A DNA stretch of 64,000 nucleotides, from positions 496,001-560,000 of the forward strand of contig JAILHF010000051.1 of NCBI GenBank assembly GCA_024696005.1. Direction: 5' to 3'. The DNA is from Lachnospiraceae bacterium. GTDB lineage: Bacteria; Bacillota; Clostridia; Lachnospirales; Lachnospiraceae. The notes beneath the pieces were generated by a model. That model did not search any database and was not told the DNA's origin. It saw only the letters and a list, made by a program, of their open reading frames with translations. The position numbers and the translations under genes are program-made. Of this stretch, positions 36,121 through 44,164 are shown one piece after another. Every line of letters begins with the position of its first letter. The first letter of the stretch is position 1.

Positions 36121-36957
36121 GTGGCGAAAAACAGGAGAAAAAACAATAAGGCGAAAAAAGCCGGAAGCGGCGCGGATAAGCCCGAACGCCGGCAGGAAAC
36201 GACAGGATCATCCGCTCCCGCGGAAAAGCCTGCGGAAAAGAGTGCAGGCAAGACCTCTGCCGTCCTGCCGAAGGGAGAAGGCGCACATCATGTTCCCGAG
36301 CACCATCCCGGGGCCTTCCGTCTGCCGGCAGCCACCTGGAGCAGCATCCTGATCCTTTTCGTGATCCTGCTGATCCTCCTTGTCCTGCTTTTGAGCCTAC
36401 GCTCACAGCTGTCCCAGAAGCAGCAGCTCGTCAAGCAGCTCGAAGCCTACAAGACCGAAGCCGACCAGCAGCTGACGCTTCTCGCCTCCGAGAACGCCGA
36501 GCTCAAAAAACAGGTGGAAGCCCTGAGCATCGCCCTGAACACCCGTGCCGAAAACGAAATGGCACAGAAAGAGGAATCGGCCGAGCTGGCACTTCCGACC
36601 CTCTATCCGCTAAAAAGCGCCAATGCGATCATGAAACAGCCTTCCGACACGGATGACGGGAAGGAACCGACTCTCAATTTCAGCACCGAAGAGGGCAGTC
36701 TCGTCCTGGCAAGCGGAAATGCCGTTGTCAAAAGCATCGAGGAAAACCTCGGGACCTATACCATCACGCTGGATCACCAAAACGGCTACACCAGCATCTA
36801 CAGCGGCAAGGGAAAGCCCCTGGTGAACGAGGGCGATGATGTTGCCCGCGGCGGCACGCTCATGATCTTTACCGAAGATGACAGCTATTTTGTATATCAG
36901 ATAAAGAAAGACGGAAAAGCGCTCGATCCCATGACGGTCATGGACATCGACGGCTGA
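36121..36957 (+). CDS. Membrane-anchored protein with degenerate M23 (LytM-like) domain
   Basis: A 278-aa protein, starting at GTG 36121 (MAKNRRKNNK) with GGGAG seven bases upstream. The order is a basic, Pro/Ala-rich cytoplasmic tail (1-70), one TM (about 74-92), a coiled coil (about 95-145, QLVKQLEAY, LKKQVEAL), and an M23-like domain (about 188-270). The fold's text is present (LDHQNGYTSIYSG, VNEGDDVARGGTL, VYQIKKDGKALDP), but the catalytic His of YxH and HxH are lost (YSG and YFVYQ), so it should not be a peptidase. Such inactive LytM proteins act as activators or structural partners in division or sporulation (SpoIIQ is one example). Followed 74 bases later by DUF1836. Confidence 0.78.
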   Translation: MAKNRRKNNKAKKAGSGADKPERRQETTGSSAPAEKPAEKSAGKTSAVLPKGEGAHHVPEHHPGAFRLPAATWSSILILFVILLILLVLLLSLRSQLSQKQQLVKQLEAYKTEADQQLTLLASENAELKKQVEALSIALNTRAENEMAQKEESAELALPTLYPLKSANAIMKQPSDTDDGKEPTLNFSTEEGSLVLASGNAVVKSIEENLGTYTITLDHQNGYTSIYSGKGKPLVNEGDDVARGGTLMIFTEDDSYFVYQIKKDGKALDPMTVMDIDG

Positions 36958-37031
36958 GCAGGATACCGGCCCGCAGCCCTTAAGCTGAGGCCGAAACAGC
37001 AAGGGGCCGATACACCCCGGGAGAAAAGAAA

Positions 37032-37622
37032 ATGACACTGGATACGGAAGATCTGATCAATTCCATCATGCAGAGCCTCGGACGCATACGTTTCATCAAA
37101 CCCGAGGATATCCCCTCCATCGATCTTTACATGGATCAGGTCACCTCTTTCATCGACAGCCGGCTGCGCAACACCGCCCGCTACCAGGAAAAAGAACGGA
37201 TCCTGACCAAGACCATGATCAACAACTATGCAAAGAACGATCTGCTCCCGCCTCCGACCAAGAAAAAATACAACAAGGAGCATGTGATGCTCCTTATCTT
37301 CATCTACTATTTCAAGAATATCCTTTCCATCAGCGACATACAGCAGCTTCTGAAGCCGATCACGGAACGCTATTACGGAAAGGAAGGCGAAGTCGACATC
37401 GCCGCGATCTACGAGGAAGCCCTGAACATGGGCGAAGACCAGCTGGATGCGCTCAAGTCGGACGTGATGCAGAAATACCGGAGCTCAAAGGAAAGCTTCC
37501 CCGACGTGAGTGACGAAGAAGAGAAGGAATTCCTCCAGCTCTTTTCCTTTCTCTGCATGCTGATCCTGGATGTCTACGTAAAGAAACTTCTGATCGAAAA
37601 GATCATTGACGGATTTGTTTGA
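37032..37622 (+). CDS. DUF1836 family protein
   Basis: A 196-aa protein of the DUF1836 family, common in clostridia and bacilli and of unknown function. The N-terminal part has PSIDLYMDQVTSFID and YNKEHVMLLIFIYYFKNILS, which in this family resemble a MerR-like winged helix; the C-terminal helix is hydrophobic. GGGAG lies upstream of the ATG. The end overlaps the convergent membrane-protein gene by 20 bp. No enzyme motif is visible. Confidence 0.78.
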   Translation: MTLDTEDLINSIMQSLGRIRFIKPEDIPSIDLYMDQVTSFIDSRLRNTARYQEKERILTKTMINNYAKNDLLPPPTKKKYNKEHVMLLIFIYYFKNILSISDIQQLLKPITERYYGKEGEVDIAAIYEEALNMGEDQLDALKSDVMQKYRSSKESFPDVSDEEEKEFLQLFSFLCMLILDVYVKKLLIEKIIDGFV

Positions 37623-38028
37623 GCAGTTCGTCATACTGGCGGTACATTTTCTGCACGCCGTTCTCCAACAGATAATAGTGCATGATATAGGGCACGAGCA
37701 ATACCAGCAGGAGCAAAAAGAGGATCAGCAATGCCGTCGGGAACTCCTGCGCGCTCATTGCCGTCACAAAGGTGAGCATGAACGTCGCAAAGCTCAGCAC
37801 GGCAAAAAGCACGGTCACGATCAGATGGATCAGCCGCTCGTGCTGAAAGAACGCGATCTGGGACAGATGCGTTTCCAGGAGCTTTTCAAAATCCTTCCGC
37901 GTCGGGATCTGGTCCTTCGCGGCTTTCTGCACATACTCCCCGCTATAGTCAAAGGATGAGGTCACGGGCAGCTCATGGGCCAGGATCAGATCGATATACT
38001 TCAGATAAGCCAGCATTCGTTTGCGCAT
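37603..38028 (-). CDS. Small membrane protein of unknown function
   Basis: A 141-aa protein beginning MRKRMLAYLKYIDLIL, chosen because GGAG lies 8 bases before the ATG at 38028; the longer frame to 38133 runs through the rpsT terminator. The first 65 residues look cytoplasmic and helical; two TMs follow at about 66-88 and 95-115 and a charged C-terminus ends the protein. I do not recognise the family. It is convergent with the DUF1836 gene. Confidence 0.65.
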   Translation of the reverse strand: MRKRMLAYLKYIDLILAHELPVTSSFDYSGEYVQKAAKDQIPTRKDFEKLLETHLSQIAFFQHERLIHLIVTVLFAVLSFATFMLTFVTAMSAQEFPTALLILFLLLLVLLVPYIMHYYLLENGVQKMYRQYDELLKQIRQ

Positions 38029-38050
38029 GTCATTCACTCCAAAAAGGAAA

Positions 38051-38088
38051 AATAAAACAGACCCGGGCATGACGGTACCCGGGCCTGT
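38051..38088 (-). terminator. Intrinsic terminator after rpsT
   Basis: ACAGGCCCGGG/CCCGGGTCTGT stem with a 10-base loop, followed on the minus strand by TTTTATTTTT. Confidence 0.88.
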
Positions 38089-38110
38089 TGTTATCTGTTC
38101 ATATTTTCGT

Positions 38111-38374
38111 TTAAGCAAGCTTGTTGACGGCAAGATTCAGACGGGAAACCTTGCGGGAAGCATAATTCTTGTGATAAACACCCTTGCCGGTAGCCTTGTC
38201 GATGGTGCTCGTGGCATTCAGCAGCGCTTCCTTAGCGGCGGCCTTGTCCCCTGCCTCGATCGCGGCATAAACCTTCTTTACCGCAGTCTTGACGCCGGAA
38301 CGGATCGCCTTGTTTCTCTCGGCTCTGGTCCTGCTGACAAGTATCCGTTTCTTTGCAGATTTGATATTTGCCAA
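38111..38374 (-). CDS. rpsT: 30S ribosomal protein S20
   Basis: An 87-aa protein of the small ribosomal subunit that binds the 16S rRNA 5' domain. MANIKSAKKRILVSRTRAERNKAIRSG is split here only for length; the family's ANIKSAKKR opening and Lys/Ala-rich helices are clear. The start is TTG at 38374, with AGGAGG nine bases upstream; no in-frame ATG fits. Single-gene unit with its own promoter and terminator, divergent from the cold-shock gene. Confidence 0.96.
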   Translation of the reverse strand: MANIKSAKKRILVSRTRAERNKAIRSGVKTAVKKVYAAIEAGDKAAAKEALLNATSTIDKATGKGVYHKNYASRKVSRLNLAVNKLA

Positions 38375-38463
38375 GTCCCTGTACCTCCTGACTGTATTGA
38401 ATAAAACTACTCCTCTATATCTGCCAGCGCCGGACACGGACAGTCTGTACAGACACAACAAGC

Positions 38464-38492
38464 ATTGTAAGGGAAAGAATCCCATCTGTCAA
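38464..38492 (-). promoter_or_regulatory. Promoter of rpsT
   Basis: Minus-strand TTGACA (38487-38492), 17 bases, TACAAT (38464-38469). The leader is about 80 bases. Confidence 0.85.
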
Positions 38493-38509
38493 GAGTGTAA
38501 AATTATTTC

Positions 38510-38538
38510 TTTACATTTTTCCTTCTCTGTGCTATATT
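38510..38538 (+). promoter_or_regulatory. Promoter of the cold-shock gene
   Basis: TTTACA (38510-38515), 17 bases, TATATT (38533-38538); the gene begins 48 bases further on. Confidence 0.75.
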
Positions 38539-38586
38539 TACAATGTCATTTTTGACGTAGCATATTTATTTTTGGAGGTACTGGAC

Positions 38587-38790
38587 ATGCAAGGTAAAGT
38601 AAAGTGGTTCAACGCACAGAAGGGTTACGGATTCCTTTCTACGGAAGAGGGCAAGGATGTATTCGTACATTTCACGGCCATCCAGGGAGAGGGCTATAAG
38701 ACCCTTGAAGAAGGAGCCACCGTTGAGTTTGATGTCGTTCCCGGCGAAAAGGGCGAGCAGGCTGCCAACGTGAAAAGGGTTGAGGGCTAA
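38587..38790 (+). CDS. Cold-shock protein, CspA family
   Basis: A 67-aa single cold-shock domain protein that binds single-stranded RNA and DNA and can act as an RNA chaperone. RNP1-like KGYGFLS and RNP2-like DVFVHFTAI are present, along with GKVKWFN at the start. The ATG at 38587 has GGAGG 8 bases upstream; the frame's earlier start at 38572 has none. Monocistronic. Confidence 0.96.
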   Translation: MQGKVKWFNAQKGYGFLSTEEGKDVFVHFTAIQGEGYKTLEEGATVEFDVVPGEKGEQAANVKRVEG

Positions 38791-38902
38791 AAAGCCGATT
38801 TTAATCTGTACCTTACCGATGTGCATTTTCTATAGATGAAGTTCTAGTTATAGGATCAATTTACGGAATACGCAATACTGTATGGAACGATTAAAAAACG
38901 GG

Positions 38903-38924
38903 GAGCAGTGCAGCTGCACTGCTC
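38903..38924. terminator. Bidirectional terminator between convergent genes
   Basis: A perfect 22-bp palindrome made of GAGCAGTGCAG and its complement. T-runs follow on both strands (TTCTTTTTTG on plus, CGTTTTTTAA on minus), serving the cold-shock gene and the fusion gene ending at 38943. Confidence 0.85.
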
Positions 38925-38942
38925 TTCTTTTTTGTCCTTCTT

Positions 38943-41624
38943 TTACTCCTCCGCTTCCTTCCAAAGCTTCCAGTTCTTCTTTTGAAAGATGTTATCCCGC
39001 ACGCTGTACCAGGCCGTCCCGCCGGTATTCAGCAGGTTCCCCCCGTTTTCCCCCAGCCCCAGTCGCGTGGACAGGGTCACCCGGATCTCTTCGGGTTTTT
39101 CCGAAAAGTCCAGCTTCCTCCCGGTAAAGGGATCACGGGCATCCTCCAACAGCCCCTCCACTGCCAGGGCCGGCACATCCGCATTGCTCATGAAGCCGTC
39201 ATCGACCGTAAAGCCCTTCGCACCGAAATCCTTGACCATCAGCAGCGGGTTATACGCCTCCGCGTCCAGTTCCTCATTGATCCGCAGCTCCTCAAACTGC
39301 CCGAGGGCATAACCGTGATCCGCCACGATGATGATGCGGCTGTTATCGTACACGCCCCTGTTTCGCATTTCGTCAAACCAGTCGGCCAGCAGCAGAAAGG
39401 CTGCCATGTTCACATCATAATGTTCCTCCCCCAGATACATGGAAGTATCAAGCTCCATCTCACCGGCCTTGTGCCTGTCCGGCCTCCCCTCTTCCGATCC
39501 CATCGGCTTCCGGTAATCCGGCTTTTCCAGCAGCGCGGGACTGTGGGTCAGGTTGCTGCACAGGATCAGCAGATTGTCCCCCTCCTCCTCATACCGGCAG
39601 AGCTCCGGATAGGCATCCATGGCGCGGTAATTGTCGCGAAATGCGGGATCGCTGACAAAATGATCCTCGGAGGAAAGATACGAGCCGCCGTCGTAGACCG
39701 CAGCACGGAAAAGCTGCGGCAGCGCCTCCATGAGGCCGTAGAAGAAGAAGTTGCGCTCGGTCATGCTGTTCTCGTCTCCGTCCTCCGTCATTCCCCCTTC
39801 AAAGCGTCCCCACAGTCGATGCGCCTCCACATAGGGCATGTCATCGTATATGGAAAGATCCGGCAGTTCCGAAAAGCCGGCGTAGGGCGGATCGCAGACA
39901 CTCACCCGGTAGCCTTCCTCCCCGAAAACCCGCGGGAGCACCCGCAGCGCATCGTTCACCTTTTCCGCAACGCTCAGTTCATCCCTTTCGTTGATCCTCT
40001 CCGCCGTATAATCATAGCCGCCGAAGAGCGCCGGCATCCCGAAGATCGTAAAGCCGCCGCTCGATACGGTATTCGGATACCAGGTAAAGCCGTCGAAATG
40101 CTCCTTGAGCTCCGGCTTCTCGGCAAAGAGATACGGCACATAAGCACCGATCGCCCGGTCAAGCATCAGAACGATCACATTCCGGCCGTTTTCGGACAGG
40201 GGGAGGATGCGTACCGTCCCCTCATCCCCACTCTCTGCCGGCAGCTCACTAAGGGAGCGGGATACCTTCAGTGCATCCGCCGCCGTGATGAGCACACAGC
40301 TGAGACAGAGCAGTGCAAGCACCGCAAGGTGACGGCGTGGCCATTTTTGAAGCAATGCAAACAGCAGCGCACAGAGCCCCGCGCAAAGCAGGTTCAAAAG
40401 CACCGTTTTTCCATCGTAGGAAGGCTCCTGCGAAAACACAAGGGACGACGAGATCACCCCCTCCCCCGCTCCGAAGAGAAAGTAATCGGCAAGACACGCT
40501 GCCGCCAGGATGTTTGCCGCCATCCCGAGCCTGTTTTTGCCCTCCGCATCGGAGAGCCCCCGGAATATGCCTCCCCAGACCAGAAAGCAACCTGCGCTCA
40601 CCAGGAATGCGTGCAGCACGTACAGGAACGGAGAACGGTAATCAAAGATGTTCACGAATTCCTGCGGGGAAGCCGCGATGAGTTTCATCGGGATCAGGCC
40701 GCCGGTCAGAAGCACCATGAGCAGGGAAGGGAGAAGCCACGCGGCCACCGGCTGCGCCTGCAGCTCTTTTTTCTTCTTTCGTTCCGAAAGCAGCGGGAAG
40801 GGCAGGATCACGAAAGCCAGGCACAAAAGCAGAAGGCACACCCCCTCTGCCGTCTTTCCCGCGAGGAAATCTCCCAGGAGCCTGCCCGAGAAAAAGCTGC
40901 CTGCCAGCACCGCCAGGCCGAAAGCCGCAGAGAGGAGCCGCACGGCCGCTTTTTTGCGTTCGCCGAGGCGGTCCAGGATGTTCCTGAGAAGGGAGAACAG
41001 ATTGTTCAGCGTCCAGTACAGGACCAGCCCCGCCGGGCTCGGATACAGAAGGATCAGAAACAGCAGCGCCGGAAGGATCATCCCGGCCTTTTCCTTCCGG
41101 GTCCTTCCTTTGGAATACACAAAGACCGAAAGCAGGTTCACCGCCGTCATGACAAAGGGCAGAAGGGAGACGCGGGTGCCGAAAAGCGTGAGCATCCCGT
41201 CGGGCTCGCCCAGGCTTCCGATGAAGGGCAGTTCACATTCGCGAAGGCGCTCCAGCCCCGAAAGGAAACGGTAGGCCGCAAGAAAAAAAGGGATCTGCAG
41301 CAAAAGCGGCAGAATGCCCCCGATACTTTGCAGCTGGGAATAGGAACAGCAGCGGTAATATCTGGCGATCATCATGGTCCTCTCATCCCCGCGAAAGCTC
41401 CTGCGAATGAGTGCAAGCCGGGGACGCATCTCTTCCTGCTTCTTTCGTTCCTCATCCGAAAGAAGCTCTGCCCTGCGGTAGAGCGGCATGGTCAGAATAT
41501 TCACCGCCAGGCTCAAAAAAAGCAGCGTGGCAGGCACACTCCCGAAGATGCGGAAGAGTATCGTAAAGATGACCTCGAGCAGATACTCGAGGGGACTGAT
41601 CAGCAGATGATACAGAAACATCAT
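38943..41624 (-). CDS. YidC-like/sulfatase fusion membrane protein (carrier-protein operon copy)
   Basis: An 893-aa member. YidC-like part: LLISPLEYLLEVIF, AVNILTMPLY (Asn 42 for the groove Arg), GILPLLLQIPFF 103-114, AGLVLYWTLNN 198-208. TMs run to about 455. Sulfatase part: LMLDRA (Asp 489), Thr 526 in GGFTIF before GGYDY (535-539), LTHSP (His 694), ADHG (Asp 769-Gly 771), FMSNAD 811-816, DPFTG 831-835, tail NWKLWKE. It is the last gene of an operon with a DUF4910 peptidase, AAC(3)-like enzyme, adenylation enzyme and carrier protein, and its ATG overlaps the carrier-protein stop (ATGA). That coupling suggests it uses or follows the acyl or aminoacyl product of the carrier system. The reaction is unknown. 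Confidence 0.87.
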   Translation of the reverse strand: MMFLYHLLISPLEYLLEVIFTILFRIFGSVPATLLFLSLAVNILTMPLYRRAELLSDEERKKQEEMRPRLALIRRSFRGDERTMMIARYYRCCSYSQLQSIGGILPLLLQIPFFLAAYRFLSGLERLRECELPFIGSLGEPDGMLTLFGTRVSLLPFVMTAVNLLSVFVYSKGRTRKEKAGMILPALLFLILLYPSPAGLVLYWTLNNLFSLLRNILDRLGERKKAAVRLLSAAFGLAVLAGSFFSGRLLGDFLAGKTAEGVCLLLLCLAFVILPFPLLSERKKKKELQAQPVAAWLLPSLLMVLLTGGLIPMKLIAASPQEFVNIFDYRSPFLYVLHAFLVSAGCFLVWGGIFRGLSDAEGKNRLGMAANILAAACLADYFLFGAGEGVISSSLVFSQEPSYDGKTVLLNLLCAGLCALLFALLQKWPRRHLAVLALLCLSCVLITAADALKVSRSLSELPAESGDEGTVRILPLSENGRNVIVLMLDRAIGAYVPYLFAEKPELKEHFDGFTWYPNTVSSGGFTIFGMPALFGGYDYTAERINERDELSVAEKVNDALRVLPRVFGEEGYRVSVCDPPYAGFSELPDLSIYDDMPYVEAHRLWGRFEGGMTEDGDENSMTERNFFFYGLMEALPQLFRAAVYDGGSYLSSEDHFVSDPAFRDNYRAMDAYPELCRYEEEGDNLLILCSNLTHSPALLEKPDYRKPMGSEEGRPDRHKAGEMELDTSMYLGEEHYDVNMAAFLLLADWFDEMRNRGVYDNSRIIIVADHGYALGQFEELRINEELDAEAYNPLLMVKDFGAKGFTVDDGFMSNADVPALAVEGLLEDARDPFTGRKLDFSEKPEEIRVTLSTRLGLGENGGNLLNTGGTAWYSVRDNIFQKKNWKLWKEAEE

Positions 41625-41845
41625 TTCTTCTTCGACGCGATCAGCTCACAGATCTTTTCGGCTGTGGCAAAATTGTCGGGATCGATCTCGTCGGGGTCGA
41701 TCTCGACCTGAAACACCACGGCGATCCGGTCCACCAGTTCGATGATGTCCAGAGAATCCAGGATCCCGTCATCCACCAGGGCCGTATCCGGCCTGATATC
41801 CGTCTCCGGCTTCAGATCCCGCAGGATCTCCATCAGCTCATCCAT
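41621..41845 (-). CDS. Acyl/peptidyl carrier protein
   Basis: A 74-aa four-helix carrier protein. The phosphopantetheine attachment site is Ser 31 in DGILDSLDII, and the protein is acidic as usual. The ATG at 41845 has GGAGG 8 bases upstream; the GTG at 41854 lies within that site. It overlaps the preceding adenylation gene and the following fusion gene, so the three are translationally coupled. It likely carries the amino or acyl group activated by the adenylation enzyme, similar in logic to DltC, though DltB and DltD are absent here. Confidence 0.9.
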   Translation of the reverse strand: MDELMEILRDLKPETDIRPDTALVDDGILDSLDIIELVDRIAVVFQVEIDPDEIDPDNFATAEKICELIASKKK

Positions 41846-43355
41846 TCTGTCCACCTCCGTATTCTTTCTTCAGTAACGCACGGTCGATCTTGCCGTTGAT
41901 GTTCATCGGAAGCCCCATCATCCTGACAAAGCGGGTCGGAAGCATGTAGGCCGGCAGCTTTTCGCCCAGTTTCCCCTTCAGCTCCTCCTCACTCAGGCTG
42001 CCGCTGTAGATGGCGATGATATCGCTCTTTTCACTGTCATATACGCAGCAGGCGTTTGAGATGCCTTCGTCCGCAAGGATCGCGTGCTCGATCTCTCCCA
42101 GCTCGATCCTGTGGCCCAGGCGCTTGATCTGGGAATCCTTGCGCCCGACAAACATCATCTCGCCGTTTTCGGCAACATAGGCCAGGTCACCGGTGCGGTA
42201 CATCATTTCCCTGTACTGCGGATTCAGCGGATTCTGCACAAAGGCCTCCCCCGTCCGTTCCGGGGAATTGTAATAGCCGTAGGAAAGGCATTCTCCCAGT
42301 ATGCAGAGCTCTCCGGTCTCGCCCGGTGCGCAGAGCCTGTCCCCGTCCAGGATCAGGGCCGTGGAATTCTCGCAGGCCTTCCCCAGAGGGAGCACCCCGT
42401 CATCCGCGAAATCCTTCACCACGTCATAGTAGGTGCAGGCATAGCAGGCCTCGGTGGGCCCGTACATGTTCACGTACAGAGCTTCCGGAATGCGCCTTCT
42501 CCATTCGTTCAAAAAGCGGCAGGGCATCACCTCGCCGCAGAAGATGACGAGCTTCACACTCTCGGGCACGCAGGTCTCAAACGCCCTGGCACGCACCACA
42601 TTACACAGGGCGGACGGCACCCAGATCAAAGTATCGATCGCCTTCTCGCTGATAAACTGCAGGATCTTTTTGGGAAAGGTATAGTACGACTTGGGCGGGA
42701 TATAACAGCTGGCTCCCAGCTTCAGCGGCAGATAGATATCCGGGACCGAAGCGTCGAAATAAAAGGGTGCCTGGTTGCAGAAGCTGTTCGTTTCGCTCAG
42801 AGCGTACTTTTCGCACATCCACTCGGTCATGTCGATCATGGCGGCATGCGGGATCGTCACACCCTTCGGCGTTCCCGTGGATCCGCTGGTAAACAGGACA
42901 TACAGCAGATCCGTGCTCTTGATGTTTTCGCGGCGCTTGCGCAACAGCTCCTCATCCGGAGGCGTTGCCACGGCATCCGCATACAGCAGGATCCGGTAGT
43001 CTCCGCCCGCGTTTCGGATGCTCTCCGCACCGGGTTCATCGCAGATCACCGCTTCCGGCTTCAGCACCTCAAGGATCAAAGAAATGCGCTCCGGCGGCAT
43101 CTGCACATCGATGGGCACGTAAAAACAGCCCGCCGACACCGCCCCCAGAAAGGCTGCGATATTATTCGCCCCCTTCTTCATGCATACCGCTACCGGCTTT
43201 TTTTCGGGGATCGCGGCTGCCAGACGGCTTCCCGTGGCTTTCGCACATTCCGCCAGTCTCCGGAAGCTGAAGCTCTCCTCCGTATCCGCAAAGGCGGTCT
43301 TATCCGGGAAACGCCCTGCCGCTTCCTCCAGATAATCCAGAACACTTATGATCAT
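41838..43355 (-). CDS. Stand-alone adenylation enzyme (DltA/AMP-ligase type)
   Basis: A 505-aa AMP-forming ligase that should activate a carboxylic or amino acid and load it on the adjacent carrier protein. Core motifs: LFTSGSTGTPKG (A3, 154-165), NMYGPTEAC (A5), YRTGDLA and GRKDSQIKRLGHRIELGEIE (A7-A8), and the C-terminal catalytic Lys in NINGKIDRALL (A10). It resembles DltA and the adenylation domains of peptide synthetases; no condensation domain is attached. The substrate cannot be read reliably. It overlaps the AAC(3)-like gene upstream and the carrier gene downstream. Confidence 0.9.
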   Translation of the reverse strand: MIISVLDYLEEAAGRFPDKTAFADTEESFSFRRLAECAKATGSRLAAAIPEKKPVAVCMKKGANNIAAFLGAVSAGCFYVPIDVQMPPERISLILEVLKPEAVICDEPGAESIRNAGGDYRILLYADAVATPPDEELLRKRRENIKSTDLLYVLFTSGSTGTPKGVTIPHAAMIDMTEWMCEKYALSETNSFCNQAPFYFDASVPDIYLPLKLGASCYIPPKSYYTFPKKILQFISEKAIDTLIWVPSALCNVVRARAFETCVPESVKLVIFCGEVMPCRFLNEWRRRIPEALYVNMYGPTEACYACTYYDVVKDFADDGVLPLGKACENSTALILDGDRLCAPGETGELCILGECLSYGYYNSPERTGEAFVQNPLNPQYREMMYRTGDLAYVAENGEMMFVGRKDSQIKRLGHRIELGEIEHAILADEGISNACCVYDSEKSDIIAIYSGSLSEEELKGKLGEKLPAYMLPTRFVRMMGLPMNINGKIDRALLKKEYGGGQNG

Positions 43356-44152
43356 GATCCTTCTCCGTATCCCTTAAACAATTCTTCGCGCGAAACCTCA
43401 AAATCGTAAAGGTTCCTGCACATGTTATGAAGGATGTCGTCACACATCGGCTCATGGCTGCTGCCGAGCAGCACGCTGTGGTTTTCGATCCCTCTTATCT
43501 CTTTCGCATAACCGATCCCCGCCTGCTCCAGGATGTCTCCCATGCGGTTAAAGCACTCCTTCGTCCCCACGTCCAGCCGCCGCGCCGCATAAAGGTATTC
43601 GCGCTCCTCCTCTTTCCCGTCCTCCGTTACATAGATGCCGCGGAAGGTCTTGGCAAAGCGGTAGGGCACCCTGCAGACCGTCTCAACGTAATGCACATAG
43701 GTCATCGCGTGTTTGTGGTCCGTTCCCAGCATGAGCTGGCGCACATTCTCCGTCCGGCAGTATCCGAAAGGCGAGTCCTCCCCGAAGGAATGCAGGTTTT
43801 CCATGGCACAGAGCAGGTCCCGGTCACGCCCCCAGACCGCAAAGCTGTGCATGGGATGGCTTGTGCGCCGGAAGCCTTCGGTGGAAAGGGCCAGATTCCC
43901 GAGATGCCCGCTGGTCCCCTTCGTGTTTTTGTAATCGTAACGGCCGTGGTTGGAAAATTCAAAAGAAAACACCGGAAAGAGCAGTGTCCCTTCACTCCCG
44001 ACGCTCTCCCGGAGCACCTCGATCAGGCGCGCCGGCGAAAACTCCTCCTTGTTCTTTCTGCTCCACAGCACATATTTCGTGATATCCGAAGAGATCCAGA
44101 GCTTTTCCCCGCTCCTGATCCCCAGCTGTCCGACGATCTCGTCATAGATCAC
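43352..44152 (-). CDS. AAC(3)-family N-acetyltransferase-like protein
   Basis: A 266-aa protein of the aminoglycoside 3-N-acetyltransferase (Antibiotic_NAT) fold. The family's LLFPVFSFEF, SHPMHSFAVWG, SPFGYC and LLGTDHKHAMTYVHYVE (acetyl-CoA pocket and the conserved His) are seen. In envelope gene clusters such proteins are thought to acylate amino-sugars or related amines rather than give drug resistance. Its place between a DUF4910 peptidase and an adenylation/carrier pair supports that. The stop overlaps the start of the adenylation gene. Confidence 0.8.
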   Translation of the reverse strand: MIYDEIVGQLGIRSGEKLWISSDITKYVLWSRKNKEEFSPARLIEVLRESVGSEGTLLFPVFSFEFSNHGRYDYKNTKGTSGHLGNLALSTEGFRRTSHPMHSFAVWGRDRDLLCAMENLHSFGEDSPFGYCRTENVRQLMLGTDHKHAMTYVHYVETVCRVPYRFAKTFRGIYVTEDGKEEEREYLYAARRLDVGTKECFNRMGDILEQAGIGYAKEIRGIENHSVLLGSSHEPMCDDILHNMCRNLYDFEVSREELFKGYGEGS

Positions 44153-44164
44153 GCTCTCATCCTC

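Noticed and set aside
38375..38485. Longer N-terminus for S20
   Set aside because: The extension crosses the promoter and does not match S20; TTG at 38374 gives the standard 87 residues.
38982..41711. 909-aa plus-strand frame over a fusion gene
   Set aside because: Antisense shadow of the 38943-41624 gene, which has clear homologs and a coupled start.
43352..44152. Aminoglycoside resistance gene
   Set aside because: The fold is AAC(3)-like, but the operon with adenylation, carrier and peptidase genes points to envelope chemistry rather than drug resistance.
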